Shown piece after piece: positions 9,383-18,335 of a stretch of DNA of 64,000 bases. This DNA comes from an uncultured Bacteroidia bacterium. Lineage in GTDB: Bacteria > Bacteroidota > Bacteroidia > Bacteroidales > UBA932. Each line of letters begins with the position of its first letter. The stretch's first letter is position 1. Both the position numbers and the translations under genes were made by a program. Under the pieces are notes generated by a model. The model was given only the letters and a program-made list of their open reading frames with translations, was not told the DNA's origin and searched no databases. The stretch lies in contig CACYWN010000011.1 of assembly GCA_902778105.1 (NCBI GenBank), positions 1 through 64,000 on the forward strand, given 5' to 3'.

Positions 9383-10810
9383 ATGAATGCTGAAACCGTA
9401 CTCAACCTGTTCAAGGAAATAACCCGGATTCCGAGGGAGTCCGGCCACGAGGAGCCGATGACCGCCTTCCTCCAGCAGTTCGCCGCGGACCACGGTCTGG
9501 CCTGCCGGACGGACAAGACCGGAAACGTGGTCATCATCAAGGAAGCGGCTCCCGGCAAGGAGAAAGTTCCCACGCTGGTCCTACAGGCCCACCAGGACAT
9601 GGTGTGCGAGAAAAACGCCAGTTTCGATTTCGACTTCCTGAAAGAGCCGATTCCCTACGTCGTAGAGGACGGCTGGATGATCGCCAAGGAAACGACCCTC
9701 GGCGCCGACGACGGAATCGGCGTCGCCGCCTGCCTGGCCCTCCTCGCAAGCGACCTTCCCACCGGAAAACTCGAATGCCTGTTCACCATTTCCGAGGAAA
9801 CGGGAATGGACGGGGCCTTCGCCCTGGAACCCGGTTTCTTCGAAGGGAAGACCCTCATCAACCTGGATTCCGAGGATGAGGGACAACTGTTCGTGGGCTG
9901 TGCCGGCGGAATGGATACCACGGCCACCTTCGAATTCAAGCGGGAAGCCCTCAGGAAAGGATATAAGACCCTGAGAGTCAGGATTTCCGGCGGTCTGGGC
10001 GGACACAGCGGCGACGACATCAACAAGGAACGTCTCAACGCCCTCCGCCAGCTCATCCGTTTCCTGTATACGGAGCTTCAGTACGACTTCCAGCTGCTCA
10101 CCATCGGCGGCGGCAACAAACCCAACGCCATCTGCCGGGAAGCCGAAGCCTTCATCGCCGTCCCCGCCGACGACGTTTCCGAATGGGAAGCCGACGCCAA
10201 GGCCTTTGAAACCCTCCTGCAGGCCGAGTTCAAGGCCAGCGACCCGGGGGTATGGATGTCCTGCCAGCCGGAGGCCTGCCCCATCCGTCCCATCGAGGAA
10301 GGGGATGCCGCCAACATCATCATGACCCTCCTCTCCGTTCCGCACGGGGTGGAAAAGATGTCGATGGACATTCCCGGCCTGGTGGAAACGTCCACCAACC
10401 TGGCGGCCGTCCATATCGAAGGAGATGTCCTCAAGGCCGTTACCAGCCAGCGCAGTTCCGTTGTTTCCGAACTGCATGCGATGGCCGAGCGGGTGGAAGC
10501 CGCCTTCTTCCTGGGCTCATTCGACGTGGAGCACCATGGCGAATACCCCGGCTGGAAGCCGAACCTGGATTCCCGCATCCTCAAGGTCTCCGTGGACTCT
10601 TATCGGAAGCTGTTCAAGGTGGATCCCGAAGTCAAGGCGATCCACGCCGGTCTCGAATGCGGCCTGTTCCTGGAGAAGTTCCCGGACCTGGACATGATTT
10701 CCTTCGGTCCCACGCTCCGGAACGTTCACGCCCCGGGCGAGAAACTCGAACTGGCCTCCCTGGATAAATTCGTCGACCACCTGGTCGATGTCGTCGTCAA
10801 CTTTGAATGA
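9383..10810 (+). CDS. pepD: Aminoacyl-histidine dipeptidase PepD (M20C)
   Basis: This cytosolic metallo-dipeptidase hydrolyses Xaa-His and other dipeptides. It is 475 aa, close to the usual length. Metal-ligand motifs of the M20 family are visible: LQAHQDMV, TLGADDGIGVAA and FTISEETGMDG, with a GGHSGDDI stretch in the lid domain. The 57-bp leader from dnaA contains TATATTTA (9352-9359), one mismatch from the -7 consensus, and the inverted repeat ACGCAA/TTGCGT (9359-9378). The stop is 1 nt from the rpe start, so the two genes are probably cotranscribed. Confidence 0.93.
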   Translation: MNAETVLNLFKEITRIPRESGHEEPMTAFLQQFAADHGLACRTDKTGNVVIIKEAAPGKEKVPTLVLQAHQDMVCEKNASFDFDFLKEPIPYVVEDGWMIAKETTLGADDGIGVAACLALLASDLPTGKLECLFTISEETGMDGAFALEPGFFEGKTLINLDSEDEGQLFVGCAGGMDTTATFEFKREALRKGYKTLRVRISGGLGGHSGDDINKERLNALRQLIRFLYTELQYDFQLLTIGGGNKPNAICREAEAFIAVPADDVSEWEADAKAFETLLQAEFKASDPGVWMSCQPEACPIRPIEEGDAANIIMTLLSVPHGVEKMSMDIPGLVETSTNLAAVHIEGDVLKAVTSQRSSVVSELHAMAERVEAAFFLGSFDVEHHGEYPGWKPNLDSRILKVSVDSYRKLFKVDPEVKAIHAGLECGLFLEKFPDLDMISFGPTLRNVHAPGEKLELASLDKFVDHLVDVVVNFE

Positions 10811-10811
10811 A

Positions 10812-11468
10812 ATGCTGGTAGCACCCTCCATCCTGGCCGCGGACTTCCTCCATCTGTCCCGGGACGTGGAAACGGTAAACCGCCATGCGGACTTTTTCCA
10901 TCTGGACATCATGGACGGAACATTCGTTCCGAACATATCTTTCGGTTTCCCGGTCGTCGAAGCCATCGCCCGTGAAGCCCGGAAACCGATGGACGTACAC
11001 CTGATGATCGTCCACCCGGAAAACTACGTTGAGCGCTTCGCCAAGGCAGGCGCCGCAATGATCAGTTTCCACTACGAAGCCGCCCTGGAAGAGTCTGGAA
11101 ACGTGATCGGACACATCCGGAACCTGGGCGTGAAGCCCGGCATCGTCATCAATCCCGACTGTCCCGTGGAGAAGGTCTTCCCGTATCTCGGTGCGGTGGA
11201 CTATGTCCTCCTGATGAGCGTCTTCGCCGGTTTCGGCGGACAGAGATTCATCGAGGACACCTACGGGCGCGTGCGGGCGTTGAAGGCCGAAATCATCCGG
11301 CAGGGCAGCCACGCCCTCATTGAAGTGGACGGCGGCGTTTCCCCGGCCAACGCCGGGAAACTCGCGGAGGCCGGCGTCGACATCGCCGTTGCGGGGAGTG
11401 CCGTTTTCAAGGCGGAAGACCCGGGAGCCGCCATCGCGGCCATCAGAGGATGTACCCCACTTCCTTGA
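10812..11468 (+). CDS. rpe: Ribulose-phosphate 3-epimerase
   Basis: Rpe interconverts ribulose 5-phosphate and xylulose 5-phosphate in the pentose phosphate pathway. It is 218 aa, a TIM barrel. Signatures are VAPSILAADF, FHLDIMDGTFVPN (catalytic Asp and metal ligands), HLMIVHPENYV, GFGGQRFI (phosphate binding) and EVDGG. I start at the ATG at 10812, which immediately follows the pepD stop; an earlier in-frame start at 10788 would overlap pepD by 23 nt and adds non-conserved residues. The 3' end overlaps convergent birA by 26 bp. Confidence 0.95.
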   Translation: MLVAPSILAADFLHLSRDVETVNRHADFFHLDIMDGTFVPNISFGFPVVEAIAREARKPMDVHLMIVHPENYVERFAKAGAAMISFHYEAALEESGNVIGHIRNLGVKPGIVINPDCPVEKVFPYLGAVDYVLLMSVFAGFGGQRFIEDTYGRVRALKAEIIRQGSHALIEVDGGVSPANAGKLAEAGVDIAVAGSAVFKAEDPGAAIAAIRGCTPLP

Positions 11469-12177
11469 ATGCGAAAGAGACCTGCATACCGTCCCGATCC
11501 ATCAAAAGGCGTCCCTCCCGGGTGACGCCTTTTATCGTCCCCGTGAATTCCTCTCCGGTAAGAAGGTCACGATAAGGGCGGGGGACCCCCGCCTGGAACA
11601 GTTCTTCGCAATATGCCTCATACAAGCGCTCCCGATCACCGGACAGGGCGCTCAGGCGCATCTCGAACAACTGGCAGATCCGCTCCAGGGCGGACTCGGG
11701 GTCATATTCCTTCCCGGTAATCCGCTTCAGGGAGACCGGGTTCACCAGTTCACCGGGGAAACGGGTCTGGTTCAGGTTGATGCCGATACCGATGACGGAC
11801 CAGGCCACCATACCTTCCGCGAAACCGTTCTCGATCAGCATCCCGCAGATCTTCCGGTTTCCCACGTAAAGGTCGTTCGGCCATTTGACAAGGGCGGGCA
11901 CCCCCTCTTCCCGGAGCCAGTCCCGGATGACGACAGCCGCCAGGAACGTGATGCTCATGATCTCCCGGGCGGGGAGCCTGTCCGGTCGGAGCAGCAGGGA
12001 GAAGGTCAGGTTGTCGCCCGGTTCCGACAACCAGCGGTTTCCCCGCTGCCCCCGTCCGGCGAACTGCTCCACAGCCGCCACGACTGACAAATTGTCATAG
12101 GTCGGAAGATGCCGCAGAAGTTCGTCATTGGTCGAATCCAGGGAGTCGAACCACTTTATCCTTGTCTTGCTTTCCAT
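11443..12177 (-). CDS. birA: Biotin--[acetyl-CoA-carboxylase] ligase
   Basis: This enzyme attaches biotin to carrier proteins via biotinyl-AMP. It is 244 aa. The catalytic core carries the biotinyl-AMP loop GRGQRGNRW and KWPNDLYV, with the conserved GIGINLNQ stretch, then a small C-terminal SH3-like domain. There is no N-terminal helix-turn-helix, so it should be a ligase without the repressor role of E. coli BirA. It is divergent from rsfS and convergent with rpe. Confidence 0.93.
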   Translation of the reverse strand: MESKTRIKWFDSLDSTNDELLRHLPTYDNLSVVAAVEQFAGRGQRGNRWLSEPGDNLTFSLLLRPDRLPAREIMSITFLAAVVIRDWLREEGVPALVKWPNDLYVGNRKICGMLIENGFAEGMVAWSVIGIGINLNQTRFPGELVNPVSLKRITGKEYDPESALERICQLFEMRLSALSGDRERLYEAYCEELFQAGVPRPYRDLLTGEEFTGTIKGVTREGRLLMDRDGMQVSFAFKEVGYIL

Positions 12178-12193
12178 TGGCCAGGATTTTGAT

Positions 12194-12201
12194 TATATTT
12201 G
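12194..12201 (+). promoter_or_regulatory. -7 box upstream of rsfS-ftsH-cdsA-psd
   Basis: TATATTTG is an exact match to TAnnTTTG, 29 nt before the rsfS ATG. A well-spaced -33 TTTG is not evident. It is the only candidate promoter seen before the four-gene operon. Confidence 0.45.
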
Positions 12202-12230
12202 TGTGCAAATTTACTAATTTATCCCGATTT

Positions 12231-12608
12231 ATGATTACTCACGACCTTCGGCTCATCGCCGATGCGATCATAGACAAGAAGGGCCAGGACGTCGTTTCCC
12301 TCGACCTCCGGAAGATGGACGGTGCCATTACGGACTTTTTCGTGGTCTGTGACGGATCCAACACGACCCAGGTCGGCGCCATCGCCGACAACATCGCCGA
12401 AAAGATGCAGGAAGAGGGACATACCCTATACCGCTCCCAGGGCGAGGGCAACAATTTCTGGATCATCCAGGACTACGGAAACATCGTCGTCCATATTTTC
12501 CTCAAGGAATACCGCGACTTCTACCGCCTGGAGGACCTCTGGGCCGACGTTCCGCGGAAGGTATACCAGGAACGCAGGAAGCCTGCGCCCAAAAAGTCTT
12601 CTGAATAA
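12231..12608 (+). CDS. rsfS: Ribosome silencing factor RsfS (Iojap family)
   Basis: RsfS binds ribosomal protein L14 and blocks subunit joining when nutrients are short. It is 125 aa from the ATG at 12231; the longer open frame from 12162 runs through the promoter. The core TDFFVVCDGSNTTQV and the IVVHIF strand are typical. The stop codon is followed directly by the ftsH ATG, so the pair is translationally coupled. A Lys/Pro-rich tail ends the protein. Confidence 0.93.
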   Translation: MITHDLRLIADAIIDKKGQDVVSLDLRKMDGAITDFFVVCDGSNTTQVGAIADNIAEKMQEEGHTLYRSQGEGNNFWIIQDYGNIVVHIFLKEYRDFYRLEDLWADVPRKVYQERRKPAPKKSSE

Positions 12609-14588
12609 ATGGCTGGAAATAAAAAAGATCCGAAGGGGCGCAAAGGATTCAGCTTCTCCTTCAATTTTTCCTGGTTTTACCTGCTCCTTATCCTGGGCAT
12701 CGGCTGGCTGCTGTTCTCGAACCAGCAATCTTCCGATCCCCAGAAAATCGAATGGCAGGATGTACAGACCATGGCCCAGGCCGGGGACATCGAGGAAATC
12801 GTCTTCGTCCGGAACGACATCCGCGGCGAGATCAAGGTCCGTCCCGAACGCCTTGCCAAGTATGCCGACGAGTTCCCCGGGGGCGTCGTTCCCCGGCGGG
12901 CGCCGCATTTCTACTTCCTGGTTTCGGCCAAGTTCGATCCGGAAGCGAGTTTTGCCGAACTGAACGAGGCATTGCCGGTCGGTGACAAGTTCAAGGTGGT
13001 CATCCAGAACGCCGACCACACCTGGGCGGAACTGGCCCAGTGGATTTTCCCGACCCTGCTCCTCATCCTGTTCTGGGTGTGGATGTTCCGGGGCATGAAC
13101 CGCGGAGCGGGCGGCGCCGGCGGAGGGATGGGCAATCCCTTCAACGTGGGCAAGGCCACCGGCAAGCTGGCCGACAAGGACGAAGTCAAGGTTACTTTCA
13201 AGGACGTCGCCGGCCTGTATGGTGCGAAGGAAGAGGTGATGGAAATCGTCGACTTCCTCAAGAATCCCCAAAAGTATACCGCCCTCGGCGGCAAGATCCC
13301 GAAAGGGGCCCTTCTCGTAGGTCCTCCCGGAACGGGAAAGACCCTGCTGGCCAAGGCTGTGGCAGGGGAGGCCAATGTACCCTTCTTCTCCATCTCCGGT
13401 TCCGACTTCGTGGAAATGTTCGTCGGCGTGGGAGCCTCCCGCGTCCGCGACCTCTTCCGGCAGGCGAAGGAGAAGGCCCCGTGCATCGTCTTCATCGACG
13501 AGATCGACGCCGTCGGCCGCGCCCGTGCGAAGAACGGCGGCTTCACCTCCAATGACGAGCGGGAAAATACGCTGAACCAGTTGCTTACGGAGATGGACGG
13601 CTTCGGCACCAACTCCGGTGTCATCGTCCTCGCCGCCACCAACCGGGCGGACATCCTGGACAAGGCCCTGATGCGTGCCGGCCGTTTCGACCGCCAGATC
13701 CATGTCGAACTCCCGGAACTCAAGGAGCGCGAGGAGATCTTCCAGGTACACCTGCGGGGGATCAAGGTGGATCCGGACTTCAACGTGGAGTTCATGGCCA
13801 AGCATACGCCGGGCTTCTCCGGCGCCGACATCGCCAACGTTTGCAACGAGGCGGCCCTGACGGCGGCCCGCCGCAACCATGCGACGGTGAGCCAGCAGGA
13901 TTTCCTGGATGCCGTGGACCGCATCATCGGTGGTCTCGAGCGCAAGAGCAATACGATCATGTCGCCGGCCGAGAAGCGGACGACGGCCTATCACGAAGCG
14001 GGACACGCCATCGTCGGCTGGCTCCTGCCGTATGCCGATCCGGTATTCAAGGTAAGCATCATCCCGCGCGGCAACGCCCTCGGCCTGACCTGGTATCTTC
14101 CGGAAGAGAGGAAGAACTGGTCCCGCAGCGTGATGATCGACCGTATGTGCGCCCTGATCGGCGGCCGCGTGGCGGAGGAAATCCTGAATGGAGAGCCTTC
14201 CACGGGCGCCCTGAACGACCTGGAGCGCATGACGGGCATGGCCTACAGCATGGTCCAGTACTACGGCATGAGCGAGAAGGTAGGGAACCTTTCCTTCTAC
14301 GACTCGACCGGTGCCCGCGGCTATAACCTCACCAAGCCCTATTCCGAAAAGACGGCTGAACTGATGGACGAAGAGGTCAAGGCCATCGTGCAGGAGGTTC
14401 ACGACCGCACCTTCCGTCTCATCGAGGAACACAAGGACGGTTTTATGCAGATGGGTGCGCTTCTTCTCGAAAAAGAAGTTATCTTTGCGGAAGATATCGA
14501 GCGGATCCTCGGTCCCAAGGTGAAGCCTGCGGAAGAGGAACGGCCGGAACCGGCCCAGGAGCCCGAAGAAAACACGGTGAATGAATAA
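12609..14588 (+). CDS. ftsH: ATP-dependent zinc metalloprotease FtsH
   Basis: FtsH is a membrane-anchored AAA+ protease that degrades misfolded membrane proteins and regulatory proteins. It is 659 aa. Two membrane segments lie at about residues 19-38 and 140-160, flanking a periplasmic domain. Walker A is GPPGTGKT (238-245) and Walker B is [11 protein letters not shown]. The second region of homology ends in MRAGRFDRQ, and the zinc site is HEAGH (462-466). The C-terminal Glu-rich tail overlaps the cdsA start by 8 nt. It is the second gene of rsfS-ftsH-cdsA-psd. Confidence 0.98.
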   Translation: MAGNKKDPKGRKGFSFSFNFSWFYLLLILGIGWLLFSNQQSSDPQKIEWQDVQTMAQAGDIEEIVFVRNDIRGEIKVRPERLAKYADEFPGGVVPRRAPHFYFLVSAKFDPEASFAELNEALPVGDKFKVVIQNADHTWAELAQWIFPTLLLILFWVWMFRGMNRGAGGAGGGMGNPFNVGKATGKLADKDEVKVTFKDVAGLYGAKEEVMEIVDFLKNPQKYTALGGKIPKGALLVGPPGTGKTLLAKAVAGEANVPFFSISGSDFVEMFVGVGASRVRDLFRQAKEKAPCIVFIDEIDAVGRARAKNGGFTSNDERENTLNQLLTEMDGFGTNSGVIVLAATNRADILDKALMRAGRFDRQIHVELPELKEREEIFQVHLRGIKVDPDFNVEFMAKHTPGFSGADIANVCNEAALTAARRNHATVSQQDFLDAVDRIIGGLERKSNTIMSPAEKRTTAYHEAGHAIVGWLLPYADPVFKVSIIPRGNALGLTWYLPEERKNWSRSVMIDRMCALIGGRVAEEILNGEPSTGALNDLERMTGMAYSMVQYYGMSEKVGNLSFYDSTGARGYNLTKPYSEKTAELMDEEVKAIVQEVHDRTFRLIEEHKDGFMQMGALLLEKEVIFAEDIERILGPKVKPAEEERPEPAQEPEENTVNE

Positions 14589-15408
14589 TACCCTCAAAAG
14601 AACCCTCTCGGGGATCTGTTTCCTGGCCATCGTCATCGGTGGCCTTCTTCTGGACAAATACCTGTACGCCATCCTCCTCATCTTCATGATGGTGACGATG
14701 CTCTACGAGTTCTACCGGATGACGATGGGGGAGGTGTTCCCGCGGACCCGCGCCCTGGCCATTGTCCTTGGATGCTGTTCTTTCCTGACCCTGTTCTGCG
14801 TCATGGCCTTCCGGCTGGACATCCGGCTCATCGGCATCACCGCCGTGCTTCTGCTTGTGCTGATGGTTTCCACGCTGATGGTGAAGGACAAGGCCGATTT
14901 CAAACTGTTCGCTTTCCTGTACACCGGCCTGATGTACATCGCGGTGCCGCTTACCCTCTCGAACTTCGTGGTCTTCGACCAGACCGGCCGGTTCGACGGC
15001 CGCCCGATGCTCGCCTTCTTCATCATCATCTGGGCCTCCGACGTGGGAGCGTACTGTGTCGGAATGCTGCTTGGCAAGTACAGCAAGAAACTCTTTCCGA
15101 GCGTTTCCCCGAAGAAGACCTGGGCTGGATTCTGGGGCGGTCTCCTTTTCGCCGTCCTGGCGGGCCTCATCCTGGTCTGGACGGGACTGTGGACATATCC
15201 CTGGTACCATGCCGTCATCCTTTCCGTCATCATGCACGTGGCCGGCGTATTCGGCGACCTTTTCGAATCGCAGTGGAAACGGGTGTGCGAGATCAAGGAC
15301 TCCGGCAACATCATCCCCGGGCACGGGGGTATGCTGGACCGTTTCGACAGTGCCCTGTTCGCTATTCCCGCCGGCGTCATCTATTTGGTAATCATCGGTT
15401 TGCTTTAA
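14581..15408 (+). CDS. cdsA: Phosphatidate cytidylyltransferase
   Basis: CdsA makes CDP-diacylglycerol from phosphatidic acid and CTP, the branch point of membrane phospholipid synthesis. It is 275 aa with about eight hydrophobic segments. The C-terminal signature (SQWKR...KDSGNIIPGHGG..DRFDS) is complete. Its start lies within the last codons of ftsH, and psd follows 9 nt after its stop, so the phospholipid genes form a unit. Confidence 0.95.
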   Translation: MNNTLKRTLSGICFLAIVIGGLLLDKYLYAILLIFMMVTMLYEFYRMTMGEVFPRTRALAIVLGCCSFLTLFCVMAFRLDIRLIGITAVLLLVLMVSTLMVKDKADFKLFAFLYTGLMYIAVPLTLSNFVVFDQTGRFDGRPMLAFFIIIWASDVGAYCVGMLLGKYSKKLFPSVSPKKTWAGFWGGLLFAVLAGLILVWTGLWTYPWYHAVILSVIMHVAGVFGDLFESQWKRVCEIKDSGNIIPGHGGMLDRFDSALFAIPAGVIYLVIIGLL

Positions 15409-15417
15409 CTTTCCCCT

Positions 15418-16101
15418 ATGAAGCGATTGATCCGAAGTATCCGCATCGACAAAGATTCCTACGAGACGATCCTCATCGCCTGGTGTATCTGCGCCACCCT
15501 CATCTGGTTGAATGCGCGCTTTATCCACAATCCGTGGATCTCCATTCCGATCTCGGTCATTCTCGTCATCTTCATGTGCTTCATCACCTGGTTCTTCCGG
15601 GTTCCGAAACGGACCGTTCCGGAGTATGAGAACGACCGGATGGTTACGTCCGTGGCGGACGGAAAGGTGGTCATCGTAGAGAAAGTGTTTGAAAAGGAAT
15701 ACCTGCAGCGGGATTGCATCCAGGTTTCCGTCTACATGGACTTCTTTGACGTGCACTGCAACTTCTGGCCCGTCAACGGGAAAGTCACTTATTACAAATA
15801 CCATCCCGGGAAGTACCTGCTGGCCTTCCATCCCAAGTCATCCGAACTGAACGAACACTCGTCCAGTTGTTTGCAGAACAAGTACGGGGAAGTATTCTTC
15901 AAGCAGATCGCAGGCACCTTCGCCCGTCGCATCGTCTGCTACTCCGAACCCGGCAACATGGAGAACAGGGGAGACCAGTGCGGCGTGATCAAGTTCGGCT
16001 CCCGCATCGACATGTTCCTTCCGCTCGACGCCGACATCCGGGTCAAGCTCGGGGACAAGGTCAAGGCGGTGGAATCCGTGATCGCCTACCTTCCGGAATA
16101 A
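15418..16101 (+). CDS. psd: Phosphatidylserine decarboxylase family protein
   Basis: The enzyme converts phosphatidylserine to phosphatidylethanolamine. It is 227 aa, the short form common in Bacteroidota. Two N-terminal membrane segments (residues about 20-60) precede the catalytic domain. The likely self-cleavage site that forms the pyruvoyl group is the GS in VIKFGSRIDMF near residue 197. DFFDVHCNFWPVNG carries the conserved His. Its stop abuts that of the convergent esterase. Confidence 0.93.
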   Translation: MKRLIRSIRIDKDSYETILIAWCICATLIWLNARFIHNPWISIPISVILVIFMCFITWFFRVPKRTVPEYENDRMVTSVADGKVVIVEKVFEKEYLQRDCIQVSVYMDFFDVHCNFWPVNGKVTYYKYHPGKYLLAFHPKSSELNEHSSSCLQNKYGEVFFKQIAGTFARRIVCYSEPGNMENRGDQCGVIKFGSRIDMFLPLDADIRVKLGDKVKAVESVIAYLPE

Positions 16102-17028
16102 TCAATAGATGTCGTCCAGCGAGACCGACTGCCAGGCAGGCATCGTCGGGTCGTCCAGCGTGCAGTCCAGGATGAGGGGCTTCTTTCCCATGACGGAAAC
16201 TTCCAGGAAGCGTTTTTCCTCCGGCCAGTTGGCCATCATGTTGGCCGCCATGTCGTGGGTGTGTCCCACATAACGGTAGAACTGATAGACGTAACCGGCG
16301 GGAGCCAGCACTCTTTCGACGAGATAGCTGCTCCCGAACATGCCCCAGCGTCCGAATCCCATCTTATCGTAAGCGACGGCCCCGTCCTCGGTTCCATGGA
16401 TGAGCAGCTGCGGGCACGGCGTCCGCTTGTATTCGGGTTTTCCGGAATCGGACATGATGGCGCCCGCAAAGGACATTACGCCGGCGAAATGGAACCCTTC
16501 CGGAAGGATGGCCGCCCGGACAGTCCGGTTGCAGGCCTCCAGTTCGGAGGAGAGTGAGATCATCGCACCCGCCGAACTTCCCGAAATGACGACGTTATCC
16601 ATGTCAACCCCCAGTTCTTCCTGATGGTCAGCCAGATAGCGAACAGCCGCAAAGACATCCTCGACCCCCATGTCCACCGCCTTCTTGGTATAGTTCGCGC
16701 TTTGGATCAAGTGGAACAGGTCGAATTTCATCGGCACGCCCTTGAGACCCAGCCGGTAGTCGACGGAGACCACGCGATAACCGTTCTCGTTCAGGAGCTT
16801 GAACCAGGGGAGTACCCAGGGGTCGTCCCGCTGCCCCGTGATGAAGCCGCCCCCGAAGACATACAGGATGGTCGGACGCTGCAAGGTATCGCCGGGAATG
16901 ACGGTCGGTTCGTATACGTCCATATACAAATCGCAGGTGTCACGGCGGGCGACCATATAGGTCGATTTCTGGGCGAAGGAAAGGACTGTGACCAGCAGGC
17001 CAAGGAGGAGTAAGACAGTTCGTTTCAT
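16102..17028 (-). CDS. Secreted alpha/beta-hydrolase (carboxylesterase/lipase-like)
   Basis: The 308-aa protein starts with a signal peptide (MKRTVLLLLGLLVTVLSFA). The fold markers are the oxyanion-hole sequence FGGGF, the nucleophile elbow GSSAGA, an acidic residue in HGTEDGAV and a His in GHTHD near the C terminus. Substrate is unknown; relatives include carbohydrate esterases and lipases. Its start overlaps the ispG stop by 4 nt, so it is the last gene of the ligA-to-esterase operon. Confidence 0.82.
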   Translation of the reverse strand: MKRTVLLLLGLLVTVLSFAQKSTYMVARRDTCDLYMDVYEPTVIPGDTLQRPTILYVFGGGFITGQRDDPWVLPWFKLLNENGYRVVSVDYRLGLKGVPMKFDLFHLIQSANYTKKAVDMGVEDVFAAVRYLADHQEELGVDMDNVVISGSSAGAMISLSSELEACNRTVRAAILPEGFHFAGVMSFAGAIMSDSGKPEYKRTPCPQLLIHGTEDGAVAYDKMGFGRWGMFGSSYLVERVLAPAGYVYQFYRYVGHTHDMAANMMANWPEEKRFLEVSVMGKKPLILDCTLDDPTMPAWQSVSLDDIY

Positions 17029-18332
17029 CGTTCTGATTCAATGAGTTCAACCAATTTGTCGACAGCTTCGGAATCCGGGATGTGCCGGAGGACTGGTTCT
17101 TTTCCCCGGTAGATGGTCACTTTGCCGCCACCTTCCCCGACATACCCCCAGTCGGCATCGGCCATCTCGCCGGGACCGTTGACAATGCAGCCCATTACGG
17201 CAATGACCACATCCTTCAGGTGACCGGTCCTGGCCTTGACGGCTTCGAAAGCCTCCTGCAGGTTGTACATCGTCCGCCCGCAACCGGGGCAGGCGATGTA
17301 CTCGGGGCGATAAAACCGCCGCCGGCAGGCTTGCAGGAGTTCATCCGTGAGATAGGCGGCGAATTCCGGCTCCAGGTCCGGGAATGAAACCGTGTCGATC
17401 TCGCGGTCCAGCAGCGGCTTCCCGTAGTCGCAGGCAGCCTTTAGGATAATCCGCTCGCGCTCTGTCATTCCGTCTTGCACCTTTGTCATTCCATCTTGCA
17501 CCTTTGTCATTCCGAGCGGAGCGAAGGAATCTCTCCCTCCACAAGAATACCGCTCGGAAAGGTACCGCGCCACCGGGATCTCGTTCTCCGGATCCTCCGT
17601 CAGGGACACACGGACCGTATTGCCGATCCCTTCGGAAAGAAGGGTGGAAATCGCGACGCAGGATTTGATACGGCCGGAATCCCCGTTGCCGGCCTCCGTC
17701 ACACCCACATGGAGGGGGAAGACGACACCCCTTTCCTGCATCATCCGGGCAAGCTCCCGGTAAGCATCGATCATGACAACCGTATTGCTGGCCTTCAGCG
17801 AAACCACGACCTCGTAGAAGTCCGCCTCGATGCACATCTCGATCCACTCCATCGCCGCCAGGGCCATCGCCTTCGGGGTATTGCCGTAACGCTCGACGAT
17901 ATAGCTGCCCAGGGAGCCATGGTTCAAGCCGATCCGGATCGCCGTCCCGCAGCGCTTGCACTCCTCCAGGAAACGGGCGAACTGCCGGCGGGCTTCGTCG
18001 TGGTCCTTGTGGAAATTGCCCGGGTTGATCCGGACCTTCTCTACGACGGACGCTACGGCAATGGCCGTCTCGGAAGAGAAATGGATGTCTGCGACCAACG
18101 GGACCCTGCAGCCGGCGGCGCGCAGCCGTGCCTTGATTTCCCGGACATGGGGAACATCCTGCAGGCCGGGGACCGTGATGCGGATCAGCTCCGATCCGGC
18201 GGCAGCCAGCCGGAGGCACTGGGCGACAGTGGCGTCCACGTCATACGTATGGGTATTGCACATCGTCTGGACGACGAGGGGGTGCGGTCCTCCGATGAGG
18301 ACATCGCCAACCTTGACAACTCGGGTTTCCAT
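17025..18332 (-). CDS. ispG: 4-hydroxy-3-methylbut-2-enyl-diphosphate synthase IspG with repeat insertion
   Basis: IspG is a [4Fe-4S] enzyme of the MEP isoprenoid pathway. The 435-aa protein has the TIM-barrel domain (about 1-270; PLVADIHF, RINPGNF, RIGLNHGS) and the C-terminal Fe-S domain with CPGCG, VMGC and NGPGE. Known Bacteroidota IspG proteins usually carry a large extra domain between these two parts and are around 600 aa. Here only its apparent C-terminal edge remains (LKAACDYGKPLLD...ILQAC-like), and the junction is a repeat-derived stretch GMTKVQDGMTKVQDGMTERE (residues about 277-296). The reading frame is open, and all three cluster cysteines and the Glu are present, so activity is plausible. 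Confidence 0.93.
   Translation of the reverse strand: METRVVKVGDVLIGGPHPLVVQTMCNTHTYDVDATVAQCLRLAAAGSELIRITVPGLQDVPHVREIKARLRAAGCRVPLVADIHFSSETAIAVASVVEKVRINPGNFHKDHDEARRQFARFLEECKRCGTAIRIGLNHGSLGSYIVERYGNTPKAMALAAMEWIEMCIEADFYEVVVSLKASNTVVMIDAYRELARMMQERGVVFPLHVGVTEAGNGDSGRIKSCVAISTLLSEGIGNTVRVSLTEDPENEIPVARYLSERYSCGGRDSFAPLGMTKVQDGMTKVQDGMTERERIILKAACDYGKPLLDREIDTVSFPDLEPEFAAYLTDELLQACRRRFYRPEYIACPGCGRTMYNLQEAFEAVKARTGHLKDVVIAVMGCIVNGPGEMADADWGYVGEGGGKVTIYRGKEPVLRHIPDSEAVDKLVELIESER
17464..17533. repeat. In-frame 21-bp tandem repeats plus dispersed repeat inside ispG
   Basis: Two 21-bp units, GTCATTCCGTCTTGCACCTT+T at 17464-17484 and a copy with one mismatch at 17485-17505, lead into a 28-nt element at 17506-17533 (GTCATTCCGAGCGGAGCGAA, then GGAATCTC). 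Period 21 keeps the ispG frame, encoding MTKVQDG twice. The 28-nt element has the short inverted repeat ATTCC/GGAAT and is the same family as the array at 1543-1633. Confidence 0.85.
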
Positions 18333-18335
18333 CCT

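Noticed and set aside
12426-14687. 753-aa open frame antisense to ftsH
   Set aside because: It is a codon-bias shadow of ftsH; no recognisable motif, and it would span three genes of a compact operon.
16236-16557. Overlapping small frames within the esterase gene
   Set aside because: They are out-of-frame readings of a gene with complete hydrolase motifs.
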